DNA from: Pelagibacteraceae bacterium AG-414-M23
GTDB taxonomy: Bacteria; Pseudomonadota; Alphaproteobacteria; Pelagibacterales; Pelagibacteraceae
NCBI GenBank assembly: GCA_003214525.1
Contig: QCLN01000011.1
Span: 1 to 39,679, forward strand
Length of the DNA stretch: 39,679 nucleotides
Reading direction: 5' to 3'
The position numbers and the translations under genes are program-made. The notes below the pieces were generated by a model that saw only the letters and a list, made by a program, of their open reading frames with translations, was not told where the DNA came from and ran no database searches. Below are positions 9,886-21,259 of this stretch, piece after piece (the first letter of the stretch is position 1; the number at the start of each line of letters is the position of its first letter).

Positions 9886-9887
9886 AT

Positions 9888-12800
9888 ATGAGCAGAGAAT
9901 TATCAGATTTATTTAAAGAAAAATCAATTTCAGAGTCTCAAAATTTTAATAGCATTAAGATTACACTGGCAAGTCCTGAAAAAATTAAATCTTGGACATA
10001 TGGAGAAATTAAAAAACCAGAAACTATAAATTACAGAACATTTAGACCTGAAAAAGATGGTTTATTTTGTGCAAGAATTTTTGGCCCAATAAAAGATTAT
10101 GAATGTTTATGTGGAAAATACAAACGGATGAAGTTCAGAGGTATAATCTGTGAAAAATGCGGTGTAGAGGTAACTAAATCAAATGTGAGAAGAGAGAGAA
10201 TGGGTCATATAAACCTAGCCACACCAGTGGCTCATATTTGGTTTTTAAAGTCTTTACCAAGTAGAATTTCTTTAGTTATAGATATGAAGCTGAAGGATGT
10301 TGAGAAAGTTCTTTATTTTGAAAACTTTATAGTAATAGAACCAGGTCTTACAGGTCTTCAAAAAAATCAACTTCTCTCAGAAGAGGAGCTGATCAAATAT
10401 CAAGATCAATACGGTGAAGAGTCTTTTTCTACCGGAATTGGTGCTGAGGCTATATTAGAAATTTTAAAATCTATAGATTTAAAAAATGAAAAAGAAAATT
10501 TATCAAAATCAATTAAGGAAACAAAGTCAAAAGTTACAGAAGAAAGAAATATAAAAAGATTAAAATTAATAGACTCATTTATAGAAACAGGAAATAAACC
10601 AGAATGGATGATATTAACCACTATACCAGTTATACCTCCAGAATTAAGACCTTTAGTTCCTCTTGACGGTGGCAGGTTTGCAACTTCTGATTTGAATGAT
10701 TTGTATAGAAGAGTTATCAATAGAAATAATAGACTTAAGAGATTAATTGACCTTAAAGCACCTGATATAATTATTAGAAATGAAAAAAGGATGCTTCAAG
10801 AATCTGTTGATGCACTCTTTGATAATGGAAGAAGAGGAAGAGTAATAACAGGCACCGGAAAGAGACCACTTAAATCTTTGGCTGAAATGCTAAAAGGAAA
10901 ACAAGGTAGATTTAGACAAAATTTGTTAGGTAAAAGAGTAGATTATTCAGGCAGATCTGTAATCGTTGTTGGACCAGATTTAAAATTACATGAATGCGGC
11001 TTACCAAAGAAAATGGCATTAGAATTATTTAAACCTTTTTTATATGCAAGATTAAACAAACTAGGCCTAGCCTCAACAATTAAGCAAGCAAAAAAGTTAG
11101 TAGAAAAAGAACGTGATGAAGTATGGGATGCGTTAGAAATAATTGTAAGAGAACATCCTGTATTATTAAATAGAGCTCCTACTCTTCATAGACTTGGCGT
11201 ACAGGCATTTGAACCAAAATTGATAGAAGGTGATGCTATTCAATTACATCCATTAACATGTGCAGCATTCAATGCTGATTTTGATGGTGACCAAATGGCA
11301 GTGCATGTACCATTGAGTTTAGAAGCACAACTAGAAGCAAGAGTCTTAATGATGTCAACAAATAACATATTGAGCCCATCAAACGGCAAACCAATAATTG
11401 TTCCTAGCCAAGATATGATTTTAGGTATTTACTACTTGTCTCAGCCACCATATCAAAATGAAAAAGTTGAAGGATATTTTGTAAACACTGATGAAATATT
11501 GCAAGCTTTAGAAAATGGAAGCATTAAAATTCATTCAAGAATAATATCTAGATTTAAAACAATTGATGAAAAAGGTAATTTAAAATTTGAAAAATTTACG
11601 AGCACAGTGGGAAGATTTTTACTTGCTGATATAATTCCAAGTAATATTAATAATAAATTTTCATTAGTTGATAGACTTTTACCAAAAAAAATTGTTTCAG
11701 AAGTTATCGACCATATTTTTAGATTTTCTGGACAAAAAAACACTGTTATTTTTTGTGATAAATTAAAAGATCTTGGATTTAAGTATGCTTTTAAAGCTGG
11801 AATTTCTTTTGGAAAAGATGATTTGGTAATCCCAGAAAATAAAGAACAACTTATAGAGGAAACAAAAAAACTAATTTCTGAGTATGAAAATCAGTATTCC
11901 GAAGGTTTGATTACTAGAGGTGAAAAATATAATAAAGTTGTTGATGCATGGTCAAAATGCACGGATAAAGTAGCTTCAGAAATGATGAAAAGAATTTCAG
12001 CAACCGAAGTGACGAAAGATGGTCTAAAAATTAATTCTGTTTTTATGATGGCAGACAGCGGAGCTCGAGGTTCAGCAGCCCAAATGAAACAACTTGCAGG
12101 AATGAGAGGGTTAATTGCAAAACCTTCAGGAGAAATAATAGAAAGTCCAATTACTTCAAACTTCAAAGAAGGCTTGACAGCTTTAGAATATTTTAATTCA
12201 ACACACGGGGCAAGAAAAGGACTTGCTGATACAGCATTAAAAACTGCAAATTCTGGATATTTAACAAGAAGACTCTGCGATGTAGCCCAAGATTTAACAA
12301 TCGCATCAAAAAAATGCAATGAACCTGGATTCATACAACTAACTGAAATTATTGAAGGTGGAAATGTTATTGTTAGTTTATCTGAAAGAGCCTTAGGAAG
12401 AGTGGCCGCAAAAAATGTTAAAAATCCTATCACCGGTGAAACAATAATTAAAAAAGATGAAATGATAGATGAGGCTGCGTGTGAAAGAATAGATTCAGCA
12501 GGTGTAAAAAATACAGATGTCTACTCAGTAATTACTTGTAGTTTGCCAGATGGTGTATGTGCAACTTGTTATGGTAGAGATTTATCAAGAGGAATTTTAG
12601 TTAATGTTGGTGAGGCTATTGGAATGATTTCAGCTCAGTCAATTGGCGAACCAGGAACACAATTAACCATGAGAACTTTTCACGTTGGTGGTACAGCTTC
12701 TATTAAACAAGAAAATCAAATTATCACCAAGTCAAAAGGTACATTAAAAATTATTAATACAAATTTAATTGAAGACTCTAAGAAAAACCTAATTGTTATG

Positions 12801-14051
12801 GGTAGAAATACGCAGCTATCACTTGAAGATGAAAAAGGATTACAGATTGCAGTATACAAGGTTCCGTATGGATCAAAACTTTTTTATCAAAATGGTGATA
12901 AGATTAATAACAATACTAAAATTTGTGAATGGGATCCGTATACAACACCTGTAATTGCAGAAAAAAGTGGTATAGCAAATTTTGTAGATTTAATAGATGG
13001 AGTTTCTATTGCTGAAACAACGGATGATGCAACAGGTATATCAACAAAAACTGTAATTGATTGGAAAACACAATCTAAAAATACAGATTTAAAACCAAGA
13101 GTTACTTTAAGAGATAATAAAGGAAATGTAATTAAAAAAGCAGATGATAATGAAGCTAGATATTATTTAGTTCCAGACTCAATTTTATCAGTTTTTGACG
13201 GACAAAAAATTCATGCCGGCGATGTAGTTGCAAGACTTCCTAAAGAAACTTCAAAAACTAAAGATATTACAGGAGGCTTACCTAGAGTTGCTGAATTATT
13301 TGAGGCAAGAAAAGCTAAAGACAGTGCAATTATTGCTGAAAATGATGGTAAGGTAATTTTTGGAAAAGAAGTTAGAGGCAAACAAAGAATAACCATAGAA
13401 TCTGAAAACGGTGATAGTTCATCTTATTTAATTCCTAAAGGTAAGCATATTAATTTTAACCAAGGAGAAAAAATTAAAAAAGGAGAATACTTATTAGATG
13501 GTCAACCACTACCTCACGATATTTTAAGAATTTTAGGTATAAAAGAATTAACTGAATATTTTGTAAACCAAGTTCAAGAAGTTTATAGATTACAAGGTGT
13601 AATAATAAACGATAAGCATATCGAAGTAATTTTAAGACAAATGCTTAAAAAAATTGAAGTCAAATCGTCTGGAGACTCTAATTTCCTACCAGGTGAAATA
13701 TTAGAAAAAACTACTTTTGATGAAATAAATACTAAATTAAATGCCGATGGAAAATCGGTAATAATTGGAGAAAGAATTTTAATGGGAATCACAAAAGCTT
13801 CATTGCAAACTGAATCATTCATTTCTGCTGCCTCATTTCAAGAAACGACTAGAGTTTTAACTGAAGCTGCCATAAAAGGTAAGACTGATAAGCTAAAAGG
13901 ATTAAAAGAAAATGTAATTGTTGGTAGATTAGTTCCTGCTGGTACTGGATCAATAAAGGTAAATTGGAATGCAAAAGCTAATGAGGATGATAAAGCATTT
14001 CTCTCTGAAAAAGATAAGCAAGAATCTTTAGAAAATCAGGCTAATAGCTAA
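9888..14051 (+). CDS. rpoC: DNA-directed RNA polymerase beta' subunit
   Basis: This is the catalytic beta' subunit, 1387 residues (E. coli 1407). The N-terminal zinc-binding cysteines lie in CLCGKYKRM and CEKCGVEV. The absolutely conserved [10 protein letters not shown] is at 462-471, with the three Mg-binding aspartates at 464, 466 and 468. The second zinc site contains [15 protein letters not shown]. Bridge-helix and trigger-loop regions follow ([20 protein letters not shown]). The gene starts 2 bases after rpoB. It is followed by the longest spacer inside the main block (149 bases), which holds the rpsL promoter but no convincing terminator. Confidence 0.98.
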   Translation: MSRELSDLFKEKSISESQNFNSIKITLASPEKIKSWTYGEIKKPETINYRTFRPEKDGLFCARIFGPIKDYECLCGKYKRMKFRGIICEKCGVEVTKSNVRRERMGHINLATPVAHIWFLKSLPSRISLVIDMKLKDVEKVLYFENFIVIEPGLTGLQKNQLLSEEELIKYQDQYGEESFSTGIGAEAILEILKSIDLKNEKENLSKSIKETKSKVTEERNIKRLKLIDSFIETGNKPEWMILTTIPVIPPELRPLVPLDGGRFATSDLNDLYRRVINRNNRLKRLIDLKAPDIIIRNEKRMLQESVDALFDNGRRGRVITGTGKRPLKSLAEMLKGKQGRFRQNLLGKRVDYSGRSVIVVGPDLKLHECGLPKKMALELFKPFLYARLNKLGLASTIKQAKKLVEKERDEVWDALEIIVREHPVLLNRAPTLHRLGVQAFEPKLIEGDAIQLHPLTCAAFNADFDGDQMAVHVPLSLEAQLEARVLMMSTNNILSPSNGKPIIVPSQDMILGIYYLSQPPYQNEKVEGYFVNTDEILQALENGSIKIHSRIISRFKTIDEKGNLKFEKFTSTVGRFLLADIIPSNINNKFSLVDRLLPKKIVSEVIDHIFRFSGQKNTVIFCDKLKDLGFKYAFKAGISFGKDDLVIPENKEQLIEETKKLISEYENQYSEGLITRGEKYNKVVDAWSKCTDKVASEMMKRISATEVTKDGLKINSVFMMADSGARGSAAQMKQLAGMRGLIAKPSGEIIESPITSNFKEGLTALEYFNSTHGARKGLADTALKTANSGYLTRRLCDVAQDLTIASKKCNEPGFIQLTEIIEGGNVIVSLSERALGRVAAKNVKNPITGETIIKKDEMIDEAACERIDSAGVKNTDVYSVITCSLPDGVCATCYGRDLSRGILVNVGEAIGMISAQSIGEPGTQLTMRTFHVGGTASIKQENQIITKSKGTLKIINTNLIEDSKKNLIVMGRNTQLSLEDEKGLQIAVYKVPYGSKLFYQNGDKINNNTKICEWDPYTTPVIAEKSGIANFVDLIDGVSIAETTDDATGISTKTVIDWKTQSKNTDLKPRVTLRDNKGNVIKKADDNEARYYLVPDSILSVFDGQKIHAGDVVARLPKETSKTKDITGGLPRVAELFEARKAKDSAIIAENDGKVIFGKEVRGKQRITIESENGDSSSYLIPKGKHINFNQGEKIKKGEYLLDGQPLPHDILRILGIKELTEYFVNQVQEVYRLQGVIINDKHIEVILRQMLKKIEVKSSGDSNFLPGEILEKTTFDEINTKLNADGKSVIIGERILMGITKASLQTESFISAASFQETTRVLTEAAIKGKTDKLKGLKENVIVGRLVPAGTGSIKVNWNAKANEDDKAFLSEKDKQESLENQANS

Positions 14052-14081
14052 TAAAAACGATATTTTTTCGACCATTTTAGT

Positions 14082-14109
14082 TTGACAAATCAATTTTTTA
14101 CAGTATTTT
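14082..14109 (+). promoter_or_regulatory. sigma70-type promoter upstream of rpsL
   Basis: A perfect -35 box TTGACA (14082-14087) is followed after 16 bases by TATTTT (14104-14109), four of six matches to the -10 consensus. It lies in the 149-base rpoC-rpsL spacer and would start transcripts near 14116, giving a leader of about 85 bases. It is the natural candidate to drive the str, S10 and spc genes up to adk. Confidence 0.6.
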
Positions 14110-14115
14110 GGCGAT

Positions 14116-14200
14116 ATTTTTTTGGTTGGAATGTAGTACTTAGTGCTAAACGCTGCCAAACTAGCCGCTGATAAGTTTCACACAAAAAAATAATAATTTT
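14116..14200 (+). promoter_or_regulatory. structured rpsL mRNA leader (candidate)
   Basis: This leader of about 85 bases can form an inner hairpin, TAGTAC (14134-14139) with GTGCTA (14143-14148), using one G:U pair and a 3-base loop. It is enclosed by an outer pairing TTTGG (14121-14125) with CCAAA (14156-14160). CGCTG occurs twice downstream, at 14151 and 14166. It is the only leader in the ribosomal block long enough to hold a regulatory structure. Whether any protein binds it is unknown. Confidence 0.35.
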
Positions 14201-14572
14201 ATGCCTACTGTAAACCAATTGTTGAGAAAAAAAAGAATTAGACCTAAAACTAGGAACAAAGTTCCAGCATTAGAGCGATCACCTCAAAAAAGAGGTGTTT
14301 GTTTAAAAGTCTATACAACTACTCCAAAAAAACCAAATTCAGCTTTGAGAAAAGTTGCTAGAGTTAGATTGTCCAATGGTCATGAAGTAATTTCATATAT
14401 TCCAGGTGAAGGACATAATTTACAAGAACACTCAGTGGTTTTAATTAGAGGAGGAAGAGTAAAAGATTTACCGGGTGTTAGATATCATATACTCAGAGGC
14501 AATTTAGATACCCAAGGCGTTTCTGCAAGAAAACAGCAGAGATCAAAATATGGAGCAAAAAAAGGTAAATAA
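14201..14572 (+). CDS. rpsL: 30S ribosomal protein S12
   Basis: S12 sits at the decoding centre and controls fidelity. The 123 residues match the family. The streptomycin-relevant lysine loop [11 protein letters not shown] and the [10 protein letters not shown] segment are wild type, and the basic tail ends SKYGAKKGK. It is first in the str group, 149 bases after rpoC, behind a TTGACA promoter. rpsG follows after 5 bases, so the approximately 100-base S7-binding spacer known from E. coli is missing. Confidence 0.98.
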   Translation: MPTVNQLLRKKRIRPKTRNKVPALERSPQKRGVCLKVYTTTPKKPNSALRKVARVRLSNGHEVISYIPGEGHNLQEHSVVLIRGGRVKDLPGVRYHILRGNLDTQGVSARKQQRSKYGAKKGK

Positions 14573-14577
14573 AAACT

Positions 14578-15048
14578 ATGTCTAGAAAAAAAAGTGCTCC
14601 CAAAAAAATTCCAATAGTAGATCCAAAATTTAAATCTGCAGTGATCCCAAAATTAATAAATTCAATTATGTATGATGGCAAAAAAACAACCGCAGAAAAA
14701 ATTGTATATGATGCATTGAATAAAATTAAATCTAAATCTAAAGATGAGCCAATTAATGTATTTAATGAAGCAATGAATAATATTAGACCAACAGTTGAAG
14801 TTAGATCAAGAAGAGTTGGCGGAGCAACATATCAAGTGCCTGTAGAAGTAAGACCTAAAAGATCACAAGCTTTAGCTCTTAGATGGCTTATAGATGCATC
14901 AAGAAAGAGAAAAGATAAAACAATGTCTGATAAATTATTTAATGAAATATTTGATGCATACAATAACAAAGGTGCGTCAATAAAAAAAAAAGAAGATACA
15001 CACAAAATGGCAGAGTCAAATAAAGCTTTTGCTCATTTCAGATGGTAA
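14578..15048 (+). CDS. rpsG: 30S ribosomal protein S7
   Basis: S7 starts assembly of the 30S head and lines the E-site mRNA channel. It has 156 residues, normal for the family. Typical segments are [21 protein letters not shown] and [12 protein letters not shown], and the tail ends in FAHFRW. It lies 5 bases after rpsL and 6 bases before fusA, with only A/T linkers and no strong ribosome-binding site visible, so its translation is probably coupled to rpsL. Confidence 0.98.
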   Translation: MSRKKSAPKKIPIVDPKFKSAVIPKLINSIMYDGKKTTAEKIVYDALNKIKSKSKDEPINVFNEAMNNIRPTVEVRSRRVGGATYQVPVEVRPKRSQALALRWLIDASRKRKDKTMSDKLFNEIFDAYNNKGASIKKKEDTHKMAESNKAFAHFRW

Positions 15049-15054
15049 TTATTT

Positions 15055-17133
15055 ATGACTAGAACACACGATATAGACAAATATAGAAACATTGGAATTA
15101 TGGCTCACATCGATGCTGGTAAAACCACTACAACTGAAAGAGTTTTATATTATACAGGGAAAAGTCATAAAATTGGTGAAGTTCATGATGGTGCCGCAAC
15201 CATGGATTGGATGGAACAAGAACAAGAAAGAGGAATAACTATTACGTCAGCCGCAACAACTTGTTTTTGGAGAGATCACAGAGTTAATATTATAGACACA
15301 CCTGGGCACGTAGATTTTACAATTGAAGTTGAAAGATCATTAAAAGTTTTAGATGGAGCTGTTGCTGTTTTTGATGGCGTTGCTGGTGTTGAACCACAAT
15401 CAGAAACTGTTTGGAGACAAGCTGATAAATATAAAGTACCAAGAATATGTTTTGTAAATAAATTAGATAGAACAGGAGCAGACTACTTTAGATGTGTAGA
15501 TATGATAAAAGAAAGACTAGGTGCAAAACCATTAGTTTTACAAGTCCCTGTTGGAATTGAATCTTCATTAAAAGGTGTAGTTGATCTAATTAAAATGAAA
15601 GCTGTAATATGGAAAGATGAAACTCTTGGTGCAGAATTTGAATACCAAGATATACCTTCTGATTTAACAGAAATTTGTAATAAATATAGAAAAGAATTAG
15701 TTGAAACAGCTGTAGAACAAGATGAAAAATTGATGGAAAATTATTTAAATGGAGAAGAAATTAAAGGTGAAGATTTAATAAAATGCATAAGAAAAGGTTG
15801 TTTAAATTTTGATTTTGTACCTGTAGTCACAGGTTCTGCCTTTAAAAATAAAGGAGTTCAACCTCTTTTGGATGCCGTGATTGATTTTTTACCAAGTCCT
15901 AAAGACTTAGGATCTATAAAAGGCACGATACCAAATACAGAAGATGAAATAGAGATGAAATTTGAAGATAATGCACCTTTTTCAGCTTTGGCATTTAAAG
16001 TTGCCAATGATCCATTTGTTGGATCTCTTACATTTATAAGAATTTACTCTGGAACAGTTAAATCAGGAACAGGCATTTACAACACTTCCAAGGATAAAGA
16101 AGAAAGAGTTGGAAGAATGTTACTAATGCATGCAAATTCAAGGGAAGATATTAAAGAAGCTAATGCTGGAGATATAGTAGCGCTAGCAGGTTTAAAAAAC
16201 ACAATTACTGGTCATACATTAGCAGATGAAAACAACCCAATACTACTAGAGCCAATGGAATTTCCTGATCCTGTAATTGAAATTGCGGTGGAGCCAAAAA
16301 CTAAAGGAGACCAAGAGAAAATGGGAGAAGCATTAGGAAGATTAGCAAAAGAAGACCCATCTTTCAGAGTCACTTCGGATGAAGAATCGGGCCAAACTAT
16401 AATTAAAGGAATGGGAGAGCTACATTTAGACATTATTGTTGATAGAATGAAAAGAGAGTTTAAGGTTGAAGCAAATGTGGGAGCACCCCAGGTTGCATAT
16501 AGAGAAACAATATTAGGATCAGCAGAAGCAGATTATACTCATAAAAAACAGAGCGGTGGAGCAGGACAATTTGCTAGAGTAAAACTACAATTAGAACCTT
16601 TAGAGCCTGGAAAAGGAAGAGAAGTTGAAAATAAAATTAAAGGTGGAGCCATACCTAAAGAGTTCATCCCTGGCGTTGAAAAAGGAATTGAAAGCGTTTC
16701 AGACAACGGAATATTAGCAGGATTTCCAATAATTGATTATAAAGTTACAATTCTAGATGGTTTACATCACGATGTAGATTCTAGCGTTTTAGCTTTTGAG
16801 TTAGCTTCAAGACAATGTTTTAAAGATGCATGCCAAAAAGCAACATTAAAACTTTTAGAACCAGTCATGAGAGTAGAAGTTGTTACTCCAGAAGATTATA
16901 TGGGTGACGTAATTGGTGATTTAAATAGCAGAAGAGGACAAATAAATACTCAAGAACAAAGAGGAAATGCCACTGTCATCACAGCAATGGTTCCTCTAGC
17001 TAACATGTTTGGTTATATAAATGCATTAAGATCAATGTCACAAGGTAGAGCTCAATATTCAATGTTTTTTGACCATTATGATAAAGTTCCTCAAAATGTT
17101 CAAGACGAAGTTACAAAAAAAACAGGTACATAA
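15055..17133 (+). CDS. fusA: translation elongation factor G
   Basis: EF-G is the GTPase that drives translocation on the ribosome and, with RRF, ribosome recycling. Its 692 residues show G1 AHIDAGKTT (17-25), G3 DTPGH (81-85) and G4 NKLD (135-138). The domain II-V regions follow, including [18 protein letters not shown] (domain III) and the C-terminal [12 protein letters not shown]. It follows rpsG by 6 bases. The next gene is rpsJ, 2 bases after the fusA stop; the tuf copy that usually stands here is absent. Confidence 0.98.
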   Translation: MTRTHDIDKYRNIGIMAHIDAGKTTTTERVLYYTGKSHKIGEVHDGAATMDWMEQEQERGITITSAATTCFWRDHRVNIIDTPGHVDFTIEVERSLKVLDGAVAVFDGVAGVEPQSETVWRQADKYKVPRICFVNKLDRTGADYFRCVDMIKERLGAKPLVLQVPVGIESSLKGVVDLIKMKAVIWKDETLGAEFEYQDIPSDLTEICNKYRKELVETAVEQDEKLMENYLNGEEIKGEDLIKCIRKGCLNFDFVPVVTGSAFKNKGVQPLLDAVIDFLPSPKDLGSIKGTIPNTEDEIEMKFEDNAPFSALAFKVANDPFVGSLTFIRIYSGTVKSGTGIYNTSKDKEERVGRMLLMHANSREDIKEANAGDIVALAGLKNTITGHTLADENNPILLEPMEFPDPVIEIAVEPKTKGDQEKMGEALGRLAKEDPSFRVTSDEESGQTIIKGMGELHLDIIVDRMKREFKVEANVGAPQVAYRETILGSAEADYTHKKQSGGAGQFARVKLQLEPLEPGKGREVENKIKGGAIPKEFIPGVEKGIESVSDNGILAGFPIIDYKVTILDGLHHDVDSSVLAFELASRQCFKDACQKATLKLLEPVMRVEVVTPEDYMGDVIGDLNSRRGQINTQEQRGNATVITAMVPLANMFGYINALRSMSQGRAQYSMFFDHYDKVPQNVQDEVTKKTGT

Positions 17134-17135
17134 AA

Positions 17136-17444
17136 ATGGAAAAACAAAATATTAGAATTAAATTAAGAGCTTACGATAACAAAATTCTTGATCAATCAAC
17201 AGAAGAGATTGTTAATACAGTAAAAAGAACTGGAGCAAATATTAAAGGTCCTATACCTTTACCAACTAAAATTGAAAAGTATACTGTTTTGAGATCTCCA
17301 CATATAGACAAGAAAAGTAGAGAGCAATTTGAAACTAGAACACACAAAAGATTAATAGACATTATAGAGCCGACGCCGCAAACAGTTGAAGCTTTGATGA
17401 AATTAGACTTAGCATCAGGTGTAGATGTGGAGATAAAAATATGA
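17136..17444 (+). CDS. rpsJ: 30S ribosomal protein S10 (NusE)
   Basis: S10 belongs to the 30S head and also acts as NusE in transcription antitermination, with NusG (encoded at 3211). The 102 residues include [24 protein letters not shown] and [21 protein letters not shown], all family hallmarks. It starts 2 bases after fusA, so the S10-type leader known from E. coli, target of L4 feedback, cannot be present. Its stop overlaps the rplC start (ATGA). Confidence 0.98.
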   Translation: MEKQNIRIKLRAYDNKILDQSTEEIVNTVKRTGANIKGPIPLPTKIEKYTVLRSPHIDKKSREQFETRTHKRLIDIIEPTPQTVEALMKLDLASGVDVEIKI

Positions 17445-18151
17445 GCAGTTTAGAATTAATTGGAAAAAAGATTGGAATGACCAGAGAGTTTTATGAAACA
17501 GGACAATCTGTTCCTGTGACTGTTTTAAAAATGGAAAAAGCACGAGTTATTGGACTTATTGATAAAGAAAAAAGAGGCTACACAGCAATCCAGATAGGGT
17601 TTGGAAATATAAAAAGCTCAAAACTAACTAATCAAATGAAAGGTTTTTTTGCAAAAAAAAACACAGAACCAAGAAAAATTCTCAAAGAGATAAGAATGGC
17701 CAATAATAGCGAATATAAAGAAGGTAACGAATTTGGTATTGAAATATTTGATGATGTTAAATTTGTAGATGTTAAATCAAAAACAATTGGAAAAGGATTT
17801 GCCGGCGCAATGAAAAGACACAATTTTAGTGGATTAAGAGCAACACACGGAGTGTCAATATCACACCGATCACATGGATCAACAGGTCAACGACAAGACC
17901 CAGGAAAAGTATTTAAAAATAAAAAAATGGCAGGCCATATGGGTGACAAGTATAGAACTATGCAAAATCTTGAAATAATTAAAAAAGATATGGAAAATCA
18001 ACTTTTATTTGTAAAGGGATCTATTCCAGGATCTAAAAATAGTGAAGTTATGGTTACAAAATCAATAAAAAATATTAATAAATTTACAATCACTGAAAAG
18101 ATTGAAGCTGCAAACAAAGCAAAAAAAATATCTGATAAGAAAAAGAAATAA
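17441..18151 (+). CDS. rplC: 50S ribosomal protein L3
   Basis: L3 is an early 23S rRNA assembly protein near the peptidyl transferase centre. The 236 residues contain the N-terminal [12 protein letters not shown] and the extended loop [15 protein letters not shown] around 141-155. A glutamine in this loop is the PrmB methylation site in E. coli. [13 protein letters not shown] follows. A Lys-rich C-terminal tail of about 25 residues (ending [10 protein letters not shown]) makes it longer than E. coli L3 (209). It overlaps rpsJ by 4 bases. Confidence 0.97.
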   Translation: MSSLELIGKKIGMTREFYETGQSVPVTVLKMEKARVIGLIDKEKRGYTAIQIGFGNIKSSKLTNQMKGFFAKKNTEPRKILKEIRMANNSEYKEGNEFGIEIFDDVKFVDVKSKTIGKGFAGAMKRHNFSGLRATHGVSISHRSHGSTGQRQDPGKVFKNKKMAGHMGDKYRTMQNLEIIKKDMENQLLFVKGSIPGSKNSEVMVTKSIKNINKFTITEKIEAANKAKKISDKKKK

Positions 18152-18154
18152 TTT

Positions 18155-18778
18155 ATGAAATTAGAAAAATTATCAATTGATGGAAATAAAAATAGTTTTG
18201 AAGTAACTGATAAAATTTTTACTGCTAAAGTTAATAAAAAATTAATAAGTGAAATTTTATATAAAAATATTGCTAATTTTAAGGGAAGGAAAGCTAAAAC
18301 AAAACAAAAGAATGAAATAATTGGATCAACTTCAAAAATTTATGCTCAAAAAGGAACCGGTAATGCAAGACATGCTAGCAGAAAAGCACCAATTTTTGTA
18401 GGTGGTGGTGTTGCGCATGGACCAAAAGGTGAGGCTTCATATAAATTTAGAAAATTAAATAAAAAAGAAAAAAGAATTGGCTTAGCATCTATTATTACTG
18501 AGAAAAATAATCTTAAAGATTTAATTGTATTTAATGATTTTCAAAAAACAATATCTAAGACTAAAGAAATGTTTTTACTTTTAAAAAAATTTGAGGCCAC
18601 TAATTCAATAATCTTATTAGATAAGGCTTCCAAGTATAAAATAGGAAGATCTCTTAAGAATATTCCCAATGTAAAAGTTTCTGATATAGCAAACGTAGTT
18701 TTATATGATTTAGTTAAGTATAAGAAAGTTATTTTCACAGAAACTTCGATTAAAGAATTGGAAAAAAGGTATTCATGA
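18155..18778 (+). CDS. rplD: 50S ribosomal protein L4
   Basis: L4 binds 23S rRNA domain I and its extended loop narrows the exit tunnel. The 207-residue protein contains the tunnel loop region (KIYAQKGTGNARHASRKAPI) followed by GGGVAHGPK, and the C-terminal Rossmann-like domain. In E. coli L4 also represses its own operon; no leader for that is visible here. It follows rplC after the linker TTT and overlaps rplW by 4 bases (ATGA). Confidence 0.97.
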   Translation: MKLEKLSIDGNKNSFEVTDKIFTAKVNKKLISEILYKNIANFKGRKAKTKQKNEIIGSTSKIYAQKGTGNARHASRKAPIFVGGGVAHGPKGEASYKFRKLNKKEKRIGLASIITEKNNLKDLIVFNDFQKTISKTKEMFLLLKKFEATNSIILLDKASKYKIGRSLKNIPNVKVSDIANVVLYDLVKYKKVIFTETSIKELEKRYS

Positions 18779-19071
18779 TTAATAAAATTAGCTTATATGA
18801 TAAAATCATTAGTCCTATTGTGACTGAAAAATCTACTAATCAATCTGAACAAAATAAAATTGTTTTTAAAGTAAATAAAAAATTTAATAAAAAGCTTATT
18901 AAAAAAAATATAGAAAAAATATTTAAAGTTGAAGTTACAAAAGTAAACATTGTTAATAAAAAAACGAAAGTAAAATCTACAAGAGGAAAAAAGGTTAAAA
19001 TTCCAGGTTATAAAAAAGCAATAGTGACCCTTAAAAAAGGTCAAAATATAGATTTAACAACAGGTATTTAA
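18775..19071 (+). CDS. rplW: 50S ribosomal protein L23
   Basis: L23 sits at the tunnel exit and is the docking site for trigger factor and SRP. The 98 residues have the typical IISPIVTEKST start, the core KNIEKIFKVEVTKVNIVN, and a basic loop (KSTRGKKVKIPGYKKAIVTL). It is unusually rich in Lys/Asn/Ile, in line with the A/T-rich coding. It overlaps rplD by 4 bases and is followed by rplB after 5 bases. Confidence 0.96.
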   Translation: MINKISLYDKIISPIVTEKSTNQSEQNKIVFKVNKKFNKKLIKKNIEKIFKVEVTKVNIVNKKTKVKSTRGKKVKIPGYKKAIVTLKKGQNIDLTTGI

Positions 19072-19076
19072 AAAAT

Positions 19077-19904
19077 ATGGCTCTAAAACAATATAAACCT
19101 TATACAAAATCAACAAGATCTACGATACTTATCGATAAGGCTGGTCTATGGAAAGGTAAACCGTACAAACCACTTACCGCTCCAAATAAATCTGTAAAAG
19201 GTCGAAATAACATGGGGAGAATTACGGCAAGAAATCATGGTGGAGGCCACAAGCAAAAGTATAGAATTATTGATTTTTTTAGAAAAAAATTCGATATGCC
19301 AGCAAAAGTTGAAAGAATTGAATATGATCCAAATAGATCATGCCACATAATGTTAGTTAAATATACCGATGAACAAATGGCCTACTATTTGGCTCCTCAA
19401 AAAATAAAAGTTGGAGATACAATTCAAAATGGACCAAATTCAGAAATTAAAGTTGGAAATACATTACCTCTTAAAGATATACCCGTTGGTATTGATATAC
19501 ATAATGTTGAGCTGAACCCTGGAGGTGGTGGAAAAATAGCTCGATCAGCAGGCACACATGTAAGCATTTCAGGAACAGATGGAAATTATTCAATAGTTAA
19601 AATGACCTCTGGTGAAGTAAGAAAAATAGATTCAAGATGTTTGGCAACTATAGGTGTATTGTCTAACCCAGATCAAAAAAATATAAGTATAGGTAAAGCA
19701 GGAAGATCAAGATGGTTGGGAAGAAGACCACACACTAGAGGTGTCGTGATGAATCCCGTTGATCACCCACATGGCGGCGGTGAAGGTAAATCGGCAGGAG
19801 GAAGGCATCCAGTTTCACCAACAGGAGTCTCAGCCAAAGGTTTAAAAACTAGAGACAACAAGAGAACTGACAAGTTTATTATAAGGAGAAAAATTAAGAA
19901 ATAA
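19077..19904 (+). CDS. rplB: 50S ribosomal protein L2
   Basis: L2 is a universally conserved protein needed for subunit association and peptidyl transferase activity. The 275 residues include [17 protein letters not shown] and the catalytic-centre loop with Asp229 and His230 in [36 protein letters not shown] follows. Length matches E. coli (273). The linker to rpsS is TT between TAA and ATG. Confidence 0.98.
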   Translation: MALKQYKPYTKSTRSTILIDKAGLWKGKPYKPLTAPNKSVKGRNNMGRITARNHGGGHKQKYRIIDFFRKKFDMPAKVERIEYDPNRSCHIMLVKYTDEQMAYYLAPQKIKVGDTIQNGPNSEIKVGNTLPLKDIPVGIDIHNVELNPGGGGKIARSAGTHVSISGTDGNYSIVKMTSGEVRKIDSRCLATIGVLSNPDQKNISIGKAGRSRWLGRRPHTRGVVMNPVDHPHGGGEGKSAGGRHPVSPTGVSAKGLKTRDNKRTDKFIIRRKIKK

Positions 19905-19906
19905 TT

Positions 19907-20212
19907 ATGGCTAGATCTATTTGGAAAGGACCGTTTGTTGAGGAAAGCCTGATCAAAAAGGTAGAGAGAGAAAAAACTAACCCAGGCAAAAAACCAATAA
20001 AAACATGGTCAAGAAAATCTACAATTCTTCCAGATTTTGTGGGAGTAAGTTTTTTAATTTATAATGGAAAAAAATTTATACCAATAACAGTATCTGAAGA
20101 TATGGTGGGACACAAATTTGGAGAATTTGCACCAACTAGGCAATTTTTTGGTCATACCCCTGCAGACAAAAAAGCAAAAGAAACAGAAGCAAAACCACCT
20201 GAGAAGAAATAA
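19907..20212 (+). CDS. rpsS: 30S ribosomal protein S19
   Basis: S19 lies in the 30S head and contacts S13 and the A-site tRNA region. The core ([51 protein letters not shown]) is standard. At 101 residues it is slightly longer than E. coli S19 (92), because of a charged tail [10 protein letters not shown]. It lies 2 bases after rplB (TAATTATG junction) and 3 bases before rplV. Confidence 0.97.
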   Translation: MARSIWKGPFVEESLIKKVEREKTNPGKKPIKTWSRKSTILPDFVGVSFLIYNGKKFIPITVSEDMVGHKFGEFAPTRQFFGHTPADKKAKETEAKPPEKK

Positions 20213-20215
20213 ATT

Positions 20216-20614
20216 ATGAAAAAAAATGATAAAAATAAAACTGATCTAAAAGTCGTAAAAGCGATTAATAAAAATGTAAGATCTAGCACGAGAAAATTAT
20301 CCCCAATTTTAAAATCAATTGTAGGAAAAAAAGCTGATGAAGCGTTAAGAGACTTATCATTTTCTGAAAAAAGAATATCTAAAGATATTAAAAAAACTAT
20401 TTCTTCAGCTGTTGCTAATGCTGAAAATAATTATCAGTATGACATTGATAAATTAATAGTTAAGGAAGCTTTTTGTGGAAAACAAATTATAATGAAAAGA
20501 TTCAGAGCTAGAGCCAAAGGTAGAGCTTCGCCAATATTAAAACCTTATTCAAGTGTAACAATAATATTATCAGAAAAAATACAGGAGTTAAAACAAGATG
20601 GGCCAAAAAGTTAA
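20216..20614 (+). CDS. rplV: 50S ribosomal protein L22
   Basis: L22 lines the exit tunnel with a beta-hairpin. The 132 residues include the conserved helical core ([29 protein letters not shown]) and the hairpin with [18 protein letters not shown]. An N-terminal extension of about 20 residues ([20 protein letters not shown]) is present relative to E. coli (110). The 3' end overlaps rpsC by 17 bases, the longest same-strand overlap in the block. Confidence 0.96.
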   Translation: MKKNDKNKTDLKVVKAINKNVRSSTRKLSPILKSIVGKKADEALRDLSFSEKRISKDIKKTISSAVANAENNYQYDIDKLIVKEAFCGKQIIMKRFRARAKGRASPILKPYSSVTIILSEKIQELKQDGPKS

Positions 20615-21257
20615 TCCAATAGGCTTAAGGTTAGGCATCAACAAAGGCTGGGACTCAGTCTGGTATGCAAATAAAAAAAATTTTGGAAATTATTTAATTG
20701 AGGATTTTAAAATTAGAGAGCACATTAAAAAAACTGTTGTAAATTCTGGTGTTTCAAAAGTGATGATAGAAAGAACTACAAAAAAATGTTTTATTACAAT
20801 TTATACATCAAGACCAGGCTTTGTTATTGGTAAAAAAGGTAGTGATATAGAAAAAATTAAAAAAAAATTATCTGACTTAACTACTAATGAAGTTGTTTTA
20901 AACATTAAAGAAGTAAAAAAGCCTGAAACTAATAGCTATTTAGTTGCTGAAAATATAGCCCAACAACTTGTTAAAAGAGTTTCTTATAGAAAAGCAATGA
21001 AAAGAGCGATGCAATCTGCAATTAGATTAGGCGCAAAAGGTATTAAAGTTGCACTAAGCGGAAGATTAGGAGGAAATGAAATTGCTAGAACTGAATGGTT
21101 AAGAGATGGAGCAATCCCATCACATACTTTGAGAGCAGATATAGATTATGCTGAAGCTGAAGCTCTAACCACTTATGGCATTATTGGAGTTAAGGTTTGG
21201 ATATACAAAGGTGAAATATTTACAAGGGAGTTTAGTCAAGAGACTAATAAAAATTAA
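20598..21257 (+). CDS. rpsC: 30S ribosomal protein S3
   Basis: S3 shapes the mRNA entry channel and helicase site. The 219 residues start with the conserved [17 protein letters not shown] domain follows ([20 protein letters not shown]), then the C-terminal domain with [30 protein letters not shown] and [10 protein letters not shown]. The start lies inside rplV; the standard N-terminus confirms it. rplP follows after the linker TT. Confidence 0.97.
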   Translation: MGQKVNPIGLRLGINKGWDSVWYANKKNFGNYLIEDFKIREHIKKTVVNSGVSKVMIERTTKKCFITIYTSRPGFVIGKKGSDIEKIKKKLSDLTTNEVVLNIKEVKKPETNSYLVAENIAQQLVKRVSYRKAMKRAMQSAIRLGAKGIKVALSGRLGGNEIARTEWLRDGAIPSHTLRADIDYAEAEALTTYGIIGVKVWIYKGEIFTREFSQETNKN

Positions 21258-21259
21258 TT

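Noticed and set aside
11891..12433. 180-codon open frame on the minus strand inside rpoC
   Set aside because: It is fully antisense to the conserved core of rpoC, has no recognisable domain and no promoter or ribosome-binding site. Long antisense frames are common opposite A/T-rich conserved genes.
14052..14081. Intrinsic terminator after rpoC
   Set aside because: T-runs are present, but only 3-bp complementary arms precede them. This is ordinary A/T-rich sequence.
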